64,000 bases of DNA, from assembly GCA_018806915.1 (NCBI GenBank), contig JAGKQI010000033.1:744001-808000 (forward strand). Reading direction: 5' to 3'. The notes beneath the pieces are model-generated. The model saw only the letters and a program-made list of their open reading frames with translations, was not told the DNA's origin and did not search any database. Made by a program: the position numbers and the translations under genes. The DNA comes from Phytophthora colocasiae (lineage: Eukaryota; Oomycota; Peronosporomycetes; Peronosporales; Peronosporaceae). Numbering within the stretch: the first letter of the stretch is position 1; the number at the start of each line of letters is the position of its first letter. This document shows, in pieces, positions 9,548-19,538 of this stretch.

Positions 9548-10331
9548 CCGACTTCCTCTGTTTATACCGGTCACCTGCATATAACGGTCAGCCAATCACA
9601 ATCAAGAAAGAGAATAGTGAATTTCCTCTGCTTATAACGGTCGTACAAAACCGAATCACAACGGTACCGCGTTTTTGAAACGCTGTACCAGTCATTTCAA
9701 GTTGACAATGCGCGGCAAACGACGAGCGTCATTCACGGCAGGAGAAAAACTTGCCGTGATAAATGCGGTGGGGGAGCCTCCAGACATCCGCAAGGCTATA
9801 CGGCTGTTCTATCCTGATCTGAGTCCTGCCGTCTACGACTCCCGGCGAAAGCTGGTGGAGTCGTGGATTAGAGAAAAAGATAAAATCAAAGAGCAGTGTC
9901 AAATGCCGCACGGGAAGAAAAAGAAGAAAGCTCGTCCAAAAGGAGTAGGTACTGTACTATCACTAGAAGCTGAACAGGAACTTGTTAAATGGGTAAACGA
10001 CCTCCGAAAGGAGGGCGTACCTATTTCAAATCTGATGTTAGCGTTAGAGGCCAAAGACGTAGCTACAAGCTATGGCGTTACTGAGTTTGACGCGTCATGG
10101 AGTTGGTCCCCGGCTTTAAAAATCTCGGCATAAGCTTTCAATGCGTGCCAGAACAAGACAAGGGCAAAAAACACCGGAAGATCTCGCTGTAGGAGAAGTT
10201 GGGTCGATATGGATACATAACAGTATTTTTTTATGTTTTTTAATTCTTTAGCTATCATGATCATGGTGGTACGGTGTACCATGTACACGGGTGACCGTTA
10301 ATAACGGTCCGTTATAAACAGAGGAAGTCGG
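9548..10331 (+). mobile_element. Short pogo/Tigger-type element (784 bp) with CENP-B-like ORF
   Basis: The element is bounded by TA on both sides (9546-9547 and 10332-10333). Its terminal inverted repeats begin CCGACTTCCTCTGTTTATA at 9548, with the complement ending at 10331; the arms differ at one base about 20 bp in. Copies of TATAACGGTC recur subterminally (for example near 9580 and 9632). It holds only the DNA-binding N-terminus of a transposase, so it is a deleted derivative that would need a full-length relative to move. Confidence 0.8.
9708..10133 (+). CDS. CENP-B/Tigger-type HTH DNA-binding protein fragment
   Basis: A 141-aa product from ATG 9708. It has a basic N-terminus (MRGKRRASFTAGEKLAVI), a basic linker GKKKKKARPKG, and a C-terminal CENP-B-like helix-turn-helix pattern (LSLEAEQELVKWVNDLRK ... 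GVPISN). It stops before any DDE catalytic domain, which in Tigger transposases follows the two HTH domains. It could act as a repressor or be inert. It fills the centre of the pogo-type element. Confidence 0.6.
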   Translation: MRGKRRASFTAGEKLAVINAVGEPPDIRKAIRLFYPDLSPAVYDSRRKLVESWIREKDKIKEQCQMPHGKKKKKARPKGVGTVLSLEAEQELVKWVNDLRKEGVPISNLMLALEAKDVATSYGVTEFDASWSWSPALKISA

Positions 10332-10620
10332 TACCGCTGAGAAACTGGCGGATCGTCAACTTTTCAACTGCGAGAGTGTATAATTTCCGTGCAGAAAACT
10401 GATTTTCAGAGGTTCCATGTGTATGTACATCAAATTTGAAATCCCCCTCTTTAAAATGATAAGTTACTCCTATCGCTTTGGACGATGTATTTGATGATTG
10501 CATCCGCCAGTTTCTCAGCGGTATCTGTAGACGTAGAGCGCCGGGCAGACCGGACCATATATCACTCAAACGCGGCTCAGTATGCAGCTTAAGGCACGCG
10601 GAAATACACACTTTATGGAC

Positions 10621-10665
10621 CATGCAAAAGGTGTGCTCAGGTAACCTGAGCACACCTTTTGCATG
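10621..10665. repeat. Perfect 45-bp palindrome (22-bp arms, one central base)
   Basis: CATGCAAAAGGTGTGCTCAG begins the left arm (10621-10642); the right arm (10644-10665) is its exact complement around a single A at 10643. It would form a near-loopless cruciform. No coding frame explains it. Confidence 0.95.
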
Positions 10666-10749
10666 AGTCACGTAACACATAATCCGGATTGTCTGCATAA
10701 TCTCGTCATCTCTAGATTTATAAAATATTTTCAGAAATATCAAGCTTCA

Positions 10750-10793
10750 TTAGGTTGCACGTCACAATGATTACGTAGCCTCATGCAACCTAA
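10750..10793. repeat. 10-bp inverted repeat with 24-bp spacer
   Basis: TTAGGTTGCA at 10750-10759 and TGCAACCTAA at 10784-10793. It lies about 85 bp after the 45-bp palindrome; possibly the edge of another small element. Confidence 0.5.
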
Positions 10794-12605
10794 CGCGACT
10801 TATGCAACTCAATCAAACCGTGATTCATGCTGGCCGTGCTCTCGTCAAAGACAGCACCGGTCGACGTCCGTTTGAAGCTGCTGGAGCTTCCTCTGAGCAA
10901 CTCATAGAGTGATACCGTGGTCAGATGACGTATTTTTGCGGCCCACGAAGCAGCCAAGACGCTGTGCGTGCTGCTGAAGACTGACACGATGAAGGTTGTT
11001 GACTGTGAGCCGCAATTTTGAACCACGCACGCAGCATACTGCCAGTGTAGCAGTAATATTCTCGTGTTTATTCAAGGCGAAAAGGACTGGGCTGTGCTCA
11101 ATCTTGACAGTGGTCGTGTGTTGTACGCTGCTGAGGATACGATGCAGCTGACTAATGGAATTCTAGGTGCTGGGGTGTGCGCTCCTGTTGCACTGCCTAG
11201 TATTTCCTTGATCAGAGACTTTAGACGTGCTGTTGTGCGGCATAATGGTGAAGAGACGAAGAGAATAAACCCAGCAGCAGAGAAGAGCAATATCTATTGA
11301 GCATTTGAAGATGATTTCGGGAAATTGGAGCGACTAACCACAAGCTATGGCTGAAAGTGGAGAGGGTCGAGGGTAGTAAGCTACAACGCACCGCCGCGGA
11401 ACACTCTGCAGTTCAGCCGGCCACTTTGTTTTCTGCGACTGCACCATTCAAAGTTTAGCCATAGCAAACCTTGTCCATTGCACGGCAAGTGGCTGTGTCC
11501 ATGATGAATCGCTGCTGAGAAGACCTTTGCAAGTTGTGCTCAGAAGAGAGTCCACTCGGCGATGTCGATCAACGGGAGCTTTTCACGGACAACAGTTTTG
11601 ACTTGTTTCGGTCAGAGCGGCAACGAGAAGCTGTGGATTTCTTCTTTGCAACATCGACGTGATGGAGATGCTACTGCTTTTACCACGGAAATTCTACCTC
11701 GCAAGACCAACAGCAAGGACAATTCTTTGGAAGGTGGGGCTATAGTGGACGGATCGGAAATGACTTGTACTATTGGAAGACTTACAACACAGTGCAGCTT
11801 TGCTAGCTGAAAAGAGCGAAGTTGGTCAGAAAGAAAAGCTGCCGCAATATACTGGAGACTTGCCATCTTCGCAACACTAACTGAACATGGTGCTCGTAGC
11901 TCAATACGTTCGGGTCTTGAACCAAAAGCAGTTGGAGTTGGTCTCTCTAGTGTATTGTCAGTGTTTGCCGGCAGGACGTGTGAAGACCAACTCTGCAGCC
12001 TTCACCACAGACAGTCATTTGCGACGTTGGGGCGGATCTGACCACAACGTGTAATCTCGTGGCGAACAGAGGATGAACATCATCAGCGCCACCCAACCAG
12101 CCTTGCCTTGATTCCGGTCGCAGGGGTGCTACTCAGCTGAGTCCTGCCTTGAATTCGTGAAAAAAATCCGAAGAGCTGACAGCAAAACATGCAGCAGAAG
12201 CGCCGTACGTGCACAAACCTTGATACCGGTGCGGCTGTACCTACGGAGCTGGCGTGGGGTTCAAGGCGGATTTGCGTTCATCGGACAGCACCACGATGAA
12301 GTCCGGAACCTGAACTTCCTTGACTGGATGAATCCGTGGAGCTGTTCGCACGATTCTTTTGCTTCCTAAAGCTGGGCAGTACCCACTCACCAGCTATCTT
12401 TGACAAACGTCCAGACAAAGCTTCTGCAGTGACGAATGCTGCAAAGCACTGCTGGTTCCAAATGGACCAGTGGAAGACAGCAAAGTAGGCGGAGGAATCC
12501 CTCTGTATATGATCAGGAATTACCAGCACTATACCTATCTCACACGAGTAACTTAATACGACTTTAACCTAAGGCTAACAATACGGAGGCAACTAGCGCC
12601 TCTGT
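10794..12605. other. Gene-poor region with decayed coding traces
   Basis: No intact gene is seen. Short plus-strand open stretches look like eroded coding DNA: 11064-11300 (78 codons), about 11340-11455, and 11530-11635, which includes QRELFTDNSFDLFRSERQRE. They lie in different frames with stops between them. No family could be recognised. 11880-12600 shows nothing supportable. Confidence 0.35.
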
Positions 12606-13514
12606 TTAAACGGACCGAAATGCACTGTGTTCGGCCATGTAAGGAGAAGACACGACACTCTCAACGCTTTGTTCGTCAGAGATGCGGAAGTGCTGTGTGC
12701 AAAGTCCTTTCCGACGAGCCTTCTTCTCACATCCAGCCATGGAGCAGATTTTGCCTCCGCCGTGCTTGATGCAAAAGCCATTGCCGCGGTCTTTGGACGA
12801 GCAGCCTTCTTCCTTGCAGAGGCGCTTGCCTCCGTGGCTGTGGCACAGGTTGTTGCGCTGAGAGACGCGCTCGCATCCTTCAATCTTGCAATATTTAGAG
12901 GCACGGCTGCGGGTGTGGCCGTTGCTGGGTGACGCACGAGACTTGACTGGGTACACGACTTGTTGCACTGGAGTAGCGTCCGCCCAGGAGCGCTTCTTGC
13001 CAGGGAAGCTCGGCCCCATGGACGAGCTCATCTGAGGGTACACTTGCGGCGCGAACGAGCCTACACCAGGCAACGGAGCCTGTGTCACAGGCAGCACGCG
13101 CTTGGTCATGTTGGGGCTGATCATGGTGCGAAGTGAAGGCATGGGCGTCAAGTCGCGTGACATGGGGCTCAGACGAAGCTGCTGCGGTGACGAAGCTACC
13201 GAAGACGTGGGCGAGGTGGTCTGCATCTGCTTGAGCAGGCCTTCAAGCGACGGCAGCTTGGGGTTGACGCTAAGGTTGAGTGTAGGCGAAGGAGCTTGGA
13301 ATGGCGACTGCACGGGTGACTGGGTCTGGGCCACCTGCTGCTGCTGCTGCTGGCGCTGGAGCTCCTCCTGCTGCGCCTGCTCGGCCGCTGCGAACAGCGC
13401 AAGCGGCGGGTAGTCCGACAGCGATTGCTGGCTGCGCGGCGCCGCGAAGGCAGGCGCCAGGAAGGGCTGCGAGCCGGTGACTGGGCCGGCGAACGAGGCC
13501 TGGGAGGTGGTCAT
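12606..13514 (-). CDS. WRKY19-like Cys/His zinc-repeat protein, Q-rich N-terminus
   Basis: A 302-aa protein. Residues 1-190 are Ser/Pro/Gln-rich with a poly-Gln run (RQQQQQQ) and look disordered. The C-terminal ~100 residues carry three to four repeats of the form C-x4-C-x7-8-C-x2-H: CKIEGCERVSQRNNLCHSHG, CKEEGCSSKDRGNGFCIKHG and CSMAGCEKKARRKGLCTQHF. This repeat is frequent in oomycetes and is commonly annotated as WRKY transcription factor 19-like, although no WRKYGQK motif is present. DNA binding through zinc is plausible but unproven. A second member with six or more repeats lies at 29.2-30.0 kb. Confidence 0.75.
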   Translation of the reverse strand: MTTSQASFAGPVTGSQPFLAPAFAAPRSQQSLSDYPPLALFAAAEQAQQEELQRQQQQQQVAQTQSPVQSPFQAPSPTLNLSVNPKLPSLEGLLKQMQTTSPTSSVASSPQQLRLSPMSRDLTPMPSLRTMISPNMTKRVLPVTQAPLPGVGSFAPQVYPQMSSSMGPSFPGKKRSWADATPVQQVVYPVKSRASPSNGHTRSRASKYCKIEGCERVSQRNNLCHSHGGKRLCKEEGCSSKDRGNGFCIKHGGGKICSMAGCEKKARRKGLCTQHFRISDEQSVESVVSSPYMAEHSAFRSV

Positions 13515-14541
13515 CTTTGCTTACAGGGTGTCTTGCTGTCCAGGAGGCAAGTTCGGAAATGGCATGGCATCGCGCAAGTCCCGTGATCCCGTCGGCCGCA
13601 AGCACCGCGAAAACATTCGCCCTAGGATTGCGCCAAGTGGCGGCAAGGGTGGTGTGGCGCACACGGATCTGGCCGGTATCTTGACGTTTGTATGGGACAC
13701 CAAGCGGGCGATTACGGCCACCACGTATGGCGGACCCAGCCCTCGAGGGTTGCTAGCTGGATATGCAATAAGCGCTTCATGAGCTCCGTAGAGCGTAAAG
13801 TGTTGAAAAAGCAGTCGCCACTGGCGTTCGCCACTGGCCCAGTAGGTGTCGCCGCCGACGCCCCTTCAGAGCGTTCTCAGTGAGAACTTCTCACTCATCC
13901 GATGGCACCGCTGCTGGCACCACGTTGTGTGGTCCACATTGCACTGGCGACTATCGGAGTTGCCCGCGTTGTCCCACGGATGTCGGTACCGACAGCTATA
14001 TATGGTACTAGTGCGAAGACAGGACGTCCGAAAGCCCCACAAGCGCCACATTCCAGCTTGCTTGGGTAACAAGTTGCCTCGTCATGACATTGCTAAAGGC
14101 TTTCTCTTGTGAGATGGCTCATACACCTTGGCATTGGTAGAGGCAAGTTTCTATTGACAAGTTGCGCGTAGGCAACAGCTACACTATGCTGGCCTTCAAA
14201 GGCACTGGCCTTCCCTGTATGAAGTGCCACATTCTGCTAAAAATGGCTGCGGTGCAATCAATTGATGGTGTACCGTCTCTTGACGGTATGATTGCGTCGC
14301 CGCAGAGGGATTGCGGGGCTGGCCCAAACCCCGTCACAACACTTCAGCTGCTGCGTCAGGGCGTCACCACGCTGTCGCAGCACTACAGCAGCAGGCGGCA
14401 CACGATGCCGGCTGGCCTGCATTAAAAGCTGTTCAGGGTCAGCTCTGTCAAGCTATCATATCAGCAGAGCGCCTTGACACAAGCCCTTGAGCCTCCTGCC
14501 GTTATTATTCGGCGACGTGTGACATGCGCAGAGGAGCGCAA
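13515..14541. other. Intergenic region with no supportable gene
   Basis: An open stretch at about 13560-13782 (plus strand) follows the WRKY19-like start but matches no known family. The rest shows short open frames on both strands without coherent coding signal. Confidence 0.4.
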
Positions 14542-15048
14542 TCATGAAGAGTGGCCCGTCGCTGCTCCGTTGAACGGCTGGTCACGTACCACGCAGCGAA
14601 GCACCGCACCTTGGCGGTCGAGCTTGCCGGCTTTCGCGTCGATCGCTTCACCCACCAAAACGCGCCGCTCAATCGGAGACACCGAAGCGTGAGCAAGGAT
14701 CGCCGCAAGGTCTGCGTAGGCAAACTACATTGATATTGTTTGGGGCTTCGAGCTCTGCAGCAGCAGCCCGGAATCCAGCGATTGTGGCGAACACCTTGGC
14801 GTTGGAGTAATCGGATGCCCGAGATGGTGCGTTGACCAAGACGACTGAAGTGAGCTCGCGTTTTTCGATCAGCTACATGTACATACCCGGAATGCCGCAC
14901 TAATGTTCACTCGCCGTATTGTGCCCAGCAGCGCTATGAAGAAAAAGACCCACAACGTCACTGCTAGTCCATTCAAAGGACCAAGAAACCGCGCCAGCCT
15001 GCGGCAGTCCAGGTCGGACTTGCCGTGCAACACGATGAAAAAATCCGG
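14542..15048 (-). pseudogene. Decayed membrane-protein gene fragment, unknown family
   Basis: Reading leftward from 15048, three segments in successive frames look like one broken protein. The first has DLDCRRLARFLGPLNG followed by a hydrophobic helix (LAVTLWVFFFIALLG) and TIRRVNISAAFRV. The second has LTSVVLVNAPSRASDY and KVFATIAGFRAAAAELEA. The third has YADLAAILAHASVSPIERR and KAGKLDRQGAVLRCVVRDQP, ending at a stop at 14542-14544. At least two frame changes separate them. Codon content is GC3-rich like the real genes nearby. The family is not recognised. Confidence 0.4.
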
Positions 15049-15162
15049 TGTGCGAGAGACCGTTCACGCACCGCACTTCGTCGGAACATCTTGAGTTGCG
15101 GCAATAATGTTGCGCGAATCTCGATTTAGTCAGATAGGTACAGTAATATGACAGGCAGCGTT

Positions 15163-15400
15163 CACGTCTCGGCTGCAAGTCTTCCTCTTCTTGGACAGGA
15201 CTTGGTCTTCATCCGAGGGTAGCGTCTGATGTTACCTAGTAGGAAGTCCCTACATCCACTACGCACTTGCCGACGTCTGAATTTTAAGCAGAAGCACATT
15301 GTTGCAGTGGCCCGACAGCATACTGGCCAGCAGGCCAGCGTCTGATGCAAGTCGTTGGCGACTCGAGTCTCCTCTCGAGACGTGAGTCCGAACTACTTGG
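15163..15400 (-). repeat. Dispersed repeat copy A (inverted relative to 51.3-51.5 kb)
   Basis: Clear similarity to the complement of about 51285-51507, including shared blocks GTTCACGTCTCGGCTGC and CTTCCTCTTCTTGGACAGG. Translations of both copies share RLERR and GQ(Y/H)AVGPL, suggesting a decayed coding element. Boundaries are approximate and no terminal repeats were found. Confidence 0.7.
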
Positions 15401-15658
15401 TCGTAGAACTTGATGCGGGGGTGCACGCGGTTTCTTGAAAACTACCTGTCGTTGAGTTAGGAGAGGCAGGAGAAGGATGGAGTACCCTTGACATGTTCCA
15501 TTCTTAGCTTCCACTGCCCTGACATCAGGTGCGACTCTAGTAGTGGGCGGGCTGTTATTATGAACACAAACATTCCTCAGTGAATTATGTGTGCCACATT
15601 AAATACATCCACAAAATGAATTTCTCGATGCATTTCGGAATCAGACCACAGCAGTACC

Positions 15659-18334
15659 ATGTTGGGCATCGGCTTCAAGCTCAGCGACACGTCCGCGTCC
15701 TCGCTACGCAGCTCCCTACGCACGTTCCTGCAGCGCGAGTATGCTTCGGAGACGGACATGCAGCAGCCGGACACGCAGCAGACGGCGTTGGACCAGTTCG
15801 CGCAGCTCAAGGCCGACGTGGACCTTGTGCGCACTCCCTCAACCATCTCTCGCCACGTACTTCTGCGCTATTACGCTCAGCTGGACAAGATGGCACAGCG
15901 TTTCCCGTGTGATGGCGAAGCGTCTGTCACCTCTTCACGTACGCCACTGCAGCTTCAATTCACATGGAACGACTCGTTCTGTCCGCGCAAGAAGAGCACG
16001 CAAACTGGCGTGTCCTTTGAGAAGGCTGCCATCATGTTCAATGTAGGGGCACTGGAGAGCCAATTAGGCGTCCAGACGGACCGCAGTACGGCTGATGGGC
16101 TCAAGACGGCCTGTCACCACTTTATGCGAGCTGCTGGAGCCTTTGCAGAGGTGAAAGACAAAATTGTAGACCGAACGTTAGGTGCTAGGACGCCGGATAT
16201 GAGTGCTGAAGGGCTGGGACTGCTTACGTACTTGATGCTGGCTCAAGCACAAGCTTGTTTTTATGAGAAGGCTATCAAGGACCAGATGAAGGACGGTATC
16301 AAGGCAAAACTGGTGCATCAGGCTCTGGATTACTACGTTTCAGCTTTGGATTTCTGTCGCTCATCGGCGTTAGCAGGATCGATTGACAGGTCTTGGGCTA
16401 TTCATGTACAGTTCCAAGTGCACTGCATGCGGGCAGCTACGCAGTATTGGCAAGGGACAGCATCCAAGGCAGTTGCTCTGGCTAGAGGTGAAGGTTATGG
16501 AGAAGAGATCACGCGACTGGCTGCTGCGGATGCAGAGTGTAATGAAGCGTGCAAAATGGCGACACAGAATAAACTGCCGACGACATTGCTGCAGTCTGCA
16601 CAAGCTTTGCAGCGCGTAGTGCGTGAACAACTGGACGCAGCGAGGAAAGATAATGCCAGCGTGTATTTGGAGAACGTGCCTAAGTTTTCAGAGTTGCCAG
16701 CGATAGGGAAAGCTGCAATGGTGAAGCCGTTGCCGTTTACTTCAGACGAGTTGCTACAGGAACTTGGTGGTGTTGATCTATTCGAGCAGTTCGTGCCGAA
16801 AGACCTGCTAGTCCGTGCTGATGGTGTGAAGCAAGAGATTAAAGGGATATTGGAGCAAACAGCTGAGAAGGTATCGAAAAGCAATGAGGCAGCCAAAGAA
16901 AAGCTTCATTCGATGGGTCTTCCTGCATCAATTGAGGCTTTCGAGAAGACCAGCGATAACGGTATCCCTCATACAATATGGCAGCGCATGCAGTATGTGA
17001 AGGTGACGACGGCCTCTGCTGCAGTGGGTCCTGGTGGATCGAAAGAAAATCCTGTAGCGGCTTTTATTCAGCAGCAGCTTGAAGAAAATCAGCGAATGTG
17101 CGACGAGGCTGAGAAGAAGCTGCACTCAATTGAATCGCGTCTAAGTCAAGAAGAAGTCGACGATAATTTGTGCCGCCAGAATTACGGCGAGAAAAAATGG
17201 GCAAGGCCATTGTCGTCCTCGCTGAATCAGAACTTTCGAGCAGACATCGACCGCTACTATCGGCTGGTGAAGGAAGCAAAGACATCTGACAATGTTGTGC
17301 GTGAAAAACTCCAGAGCAACCTTGAGCATCTAGAGGCGCTGTCACGGTCTAAAACAAGTTTGGATCATGAGCTTCCTCAACTCCAACAGGACAACTCCAG
17401 CTGTAAGGACGAGATAGCGCAGGTATCGTCGCTACTTCTGCGCCTCGGACAGCTCGTGGAGGAAAAGGATCAAGTCCTGCGTGACTTCAGGGGATCTTAC
17501 GACAAGTTTAATGCTCTTCCTGTTCTGCTGAGTGGGAACAAAGCGAACGGAGTATCCACTGAAAATGCTCTTGAAACGGAGAAGCAATTCTTTCGTGATC
17601 ATTTCGAGGGAAAGATCTCCACAATTTGTGAAGAAGAACAGTCGTTGCTCGCTGATCTGGTGGACGCCAACTCTCGCTTCGAGTCAAAGAAAGAGACGGA
17701 TCATGTGCTGCGCGAACGGCAGACGTTCCTTCAGCATTTGAGTGATGCTGTTGACATTTTCGAGCAACTTGAATCACATGTTAAGGAAGGCGCGAAGTTT
17801 TACGGTGAGCTGAGTATTCGGATAGCGCAGCTTCATCAAACCGTAGCTGATCACTGCTCGGCGCGTGAGCTTGAAAAGCGTGAGTTGGAAATGAATTTAA
17901 CTGCTGACGAAGAAATGCGACAGCGCGAGGCCGAGGACGCAGCTCTAGCACAGAAAATGATGAACGATATGCAAATCCGGAATTCAGCAACTGGGCCGAA
18001 CCCAAGCGATGAAGCGTTGGCTCGCCAGTTGGCTGGTAGTACCCCACAGTTCTACCAGCCTACCCAACAAGGATCGGCATCTCCTTCGTACGATTATGCA
18101 CAGCTGCAGCCTCAACAACAACAGCAACATCCTTACGCGCAATATCAACAAACCCAAGGAACTTCATTTGGAAATGGAGCAGCAACGTCTGCGCCACCTC
18201 CCCCGTATGGAAGCATCTACAATCAAGCACAGCAGCAACCATCACAACAGACTTACAGCTACAACCAGTACCCTGGTCAGCAGCAGCAGTACAATCCACT
18301 CTTCCCTCGTGGGCCTTCGGGAGATTCGGTTTAG
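15659..18334 (+). CDS. ALIX/Bro1 family ESCRT-associated protein
   Basis: An intronless 891-aa protein. Residues ~1-370 form a BRO1 domain (the part that binds ESCRT-III CHMP4/Snf7), with FTWNDSF and VSFEKAAIMFNVGALESQ typical of the family. Residues ~380-720 are helical and match the V-shaped domain that binds LYPxL motifs (coiled segments such as HSIESRLSQEEVDDNLCRQN). The C-terminal ~130 residues are Gln/Pro/Tyr-rich and low-complexity, the usual ALIX tail that binds ESCRT-I and other partners. Expected roles are multivesicular body sorting, membrane repair and cytokinesis. Size and architecture match ALIX (about 870 aa). Confidence 0.92.
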   Translation: MLGIGFKLSDTSASSLRSSLRTFLQREYASETDMQQPDTQQTALDQFAQLKADVDLVRTPSTISRHVLLRYYAQLDKMAQRFPCDGEASVTSSRTPLQLQFTWNDSFCPRKKSTQTGVSFEKAAIMFNVGALESQLGVQTDRSTADGLKTACHHFMRAAGAFAEVKDKIVDRTLGARTPDMSAEGLGLLTYLMLAQAQACFYEKAIKDQMKDGIKAKLVHQALDYYVSALDFCRSSALAGSIDRSWAIHVQFQVHCMRAATQYWQGTASKAVALARGEGYGEEITRLAAADAECNEACKMATQNKLPTTLLQSAQALQRVVREQLDAARKDNASVYLENVPKFSELPAIGKAAMVKPLPFTSDELLQELGGVDLFEQFVPKDLLVRADGVKQEIKGILEQTAEKVSKSNEAAKEKLHSMGLPASIEAFEKTSDNGIPHTIWQRMQYVKVTTASAAVGPGGSKENPVAAFIQQQLEENQRMCDEAEKKLHSIESRLSQEEVDDNLCRQNYGEKKWARPLSSSLNQNFRADIDRYYRLVKEAKTSDNVVREKLQSNLEHLEALSRSKTSLDHELPQLQQDNSSCKDEIAQVSSLLLRLGQLVEEKDQVLRDFRGSYDKFNALPVLLSGNKANGVSTENALETEKQFFRDHFEGKISTICEEEQSLLADLVDANSRFESKKETDHVLRERQTFLQHLSDAVDIFEQLESHVKEGAKFYGELSIRIAQLHQTVADHCSARELEKRELEMNLTADEEMRQREAEDAALAQKMMNDMQIRNSATGPNPSDEALARQLAGSTPQFYQPTQQGSASPSYDYAQLQPQQQQQHPYAQYQQTQGTSFGNGAATSAPPPPYGSIYNQAQQQPSQQTYSYNQYPGQQQQYNPLFPRGPSGDSV

Positions 18335-18940
18335 TGGTCCAACGTAAAGATATCAAGGTAATGAAATCATCTCGTGTGCAAACCGGAAGATTGATGCTGG
18401 TTATGGTGGTGGTGGTGATTTTACCAGGAAGCTGCAACTACCTGTACATGTGTGATCACCAGTAATGTGAGACGACTGTGTCTGAGTGGGATTGCTGGGT
18501 TCGTACTGGTGTCTTGCACCATCAAGTTGCAAGACTAACGTCAATGTTGGCTGGTTTAGTACAGTACGGAGAATGAATTTTGCCCCTCTAGCTACCACAT
18601 CCAAAATCTTCATTAGCAGTCGTTGCCTGTTTTGGAGTTGTAGGGCCTGATCGTGAAATGGGGAGCCCTAGCTGAAGTAGCTCATCCCTCGTCCATGCAG
18701 TAGACGGGTTTTCAAACGAATATTTGCTGGGATCGTAGCTGAAGCACTGGTGTTAATTCTTCGAGTCGCACTTGGACATAAGTGAAGCTCTCGCTTTCAC
18801 AGTGTTTCACGAAAGCGACAAATCTGTTTTGTAGATTCATGAGAACCGAACATGCGCTGGATCACAAAAGTGTATCATGGGATCGCGACCGCTCTGGAAG
18901 GGTAAAGATCTATGATGGATTAACTACGTGTATTAACCTG
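18335..18940. other. Intergenic region downstream of the BRO1 gene
   Basis: No gene recognised. A short imperfect inverted repeat is visible near 18786-18812 (GCTCTCGCTTTC / GAAAGCG). Confidence 0.4.
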
Positions 18941-19342
18941 CTACATTTCACTCGAGCTCCCCTCTTCTTCCACGACTACGACGTCGATAGCATCAGGGAA
19001 GGTGAACTGCTGATCTTGAAAGTACCAAGACACCAAAGCCCACGGCACCAGTTGCGTGGAGATTTGAAGCAGGGCCGAGCCAATTCCATCGCTTTCGAAG
19101 ATTGGGACATCGTCAAGAAACACAACTTCGAGCTTAGTCGTCGGGTCTTGGCGGAATGTGAGTCTCTGGTGCTGCACGGCGTAGAGTTTCAAGACGGAGT
19201 TCGTTACAGCTCGGGGCTGCATTGTCGTCGACTCCTCCCTAAAACGGTCTTGAAGGCTCCCAATGCGCTCATCTGGTGACACTTGAATGGTCATGATGCG
19301 ATGATCTTGCCCCGTACTCACCAAACACTGCAGATGCAGCAT
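18941..19342 (-). CDS. Possible Crinkler-like N-terminal (ubiquitin-like) fragment
   Basis: A 133-aa frame from ATG 19342. It begins MLHLQCLVSTGQ and has IQVSPDERIGSLQDRF, LKLYAVQ and a final IDVVVVEEE. This order resembles the N-terminal ubiquitin-like region of oomycete Crinkler proteins (a short beta strand, a helix starting at a '(V/I)G(D/S)L' site, an LxLFLAK-like strand, and a strand ending in hVLVVVPE). The canonical LFLAK is replaced by LYAVQ and there is no Crinkler C-terminal domain after the stop. It may be an eroded or unrelated small protein. The family is resemblance only, read by eye. Confidence 0.35.
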   Translation of the reverse strand: MLHLQCLVSTGQDHRIMTIQVSPDERIGSLQDRFREESTTMQPRAVTNSVLKLYAVQHQRLTFRQDPTTKLEVVFLDDVPIFESDGIGSALLQISTQLVPWALVSWYFQDQQFTFPDAIDVVVVEEEGSSSEM

Positions 19343-19538
19343 CTTCACTTGTGTCTGAGACTTGATCGATGTTCTTGAAAGATTGAAATGGACTGACGCC
19401 GTTTATTGAGACGGTTAGTGGAAAAGAAAAGGAAATGAAAAAAACGCTACTATGTAAAGTCAACGTCAACTAGAAATCCTCCACATGCATCAGTGTGAGT
19501 CGTCCTGAAACGACTTGGCACTTAAAATGCCAGTCGCC

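Larger units (their letters stand above)
9540..10529. mobile_element. MITE-like inverted repeat interrupted by a pogo-type element
   Basis: Arm 1 is TACAGATA (9540-9547) continued after the inner insertion by CCGCTGAGAAACTGGCGGA (10334-10352). Arm 2 at 10503-10529 is the perfect 27-bp complement once the inner element is removed. The uninterrupted unit would be about 204 bp, with TA at both outer ends, as expected for Tc1/pogo-class MITEs. The middle part (10353-10502) has no recognisable gene. Confidence 0.75.
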
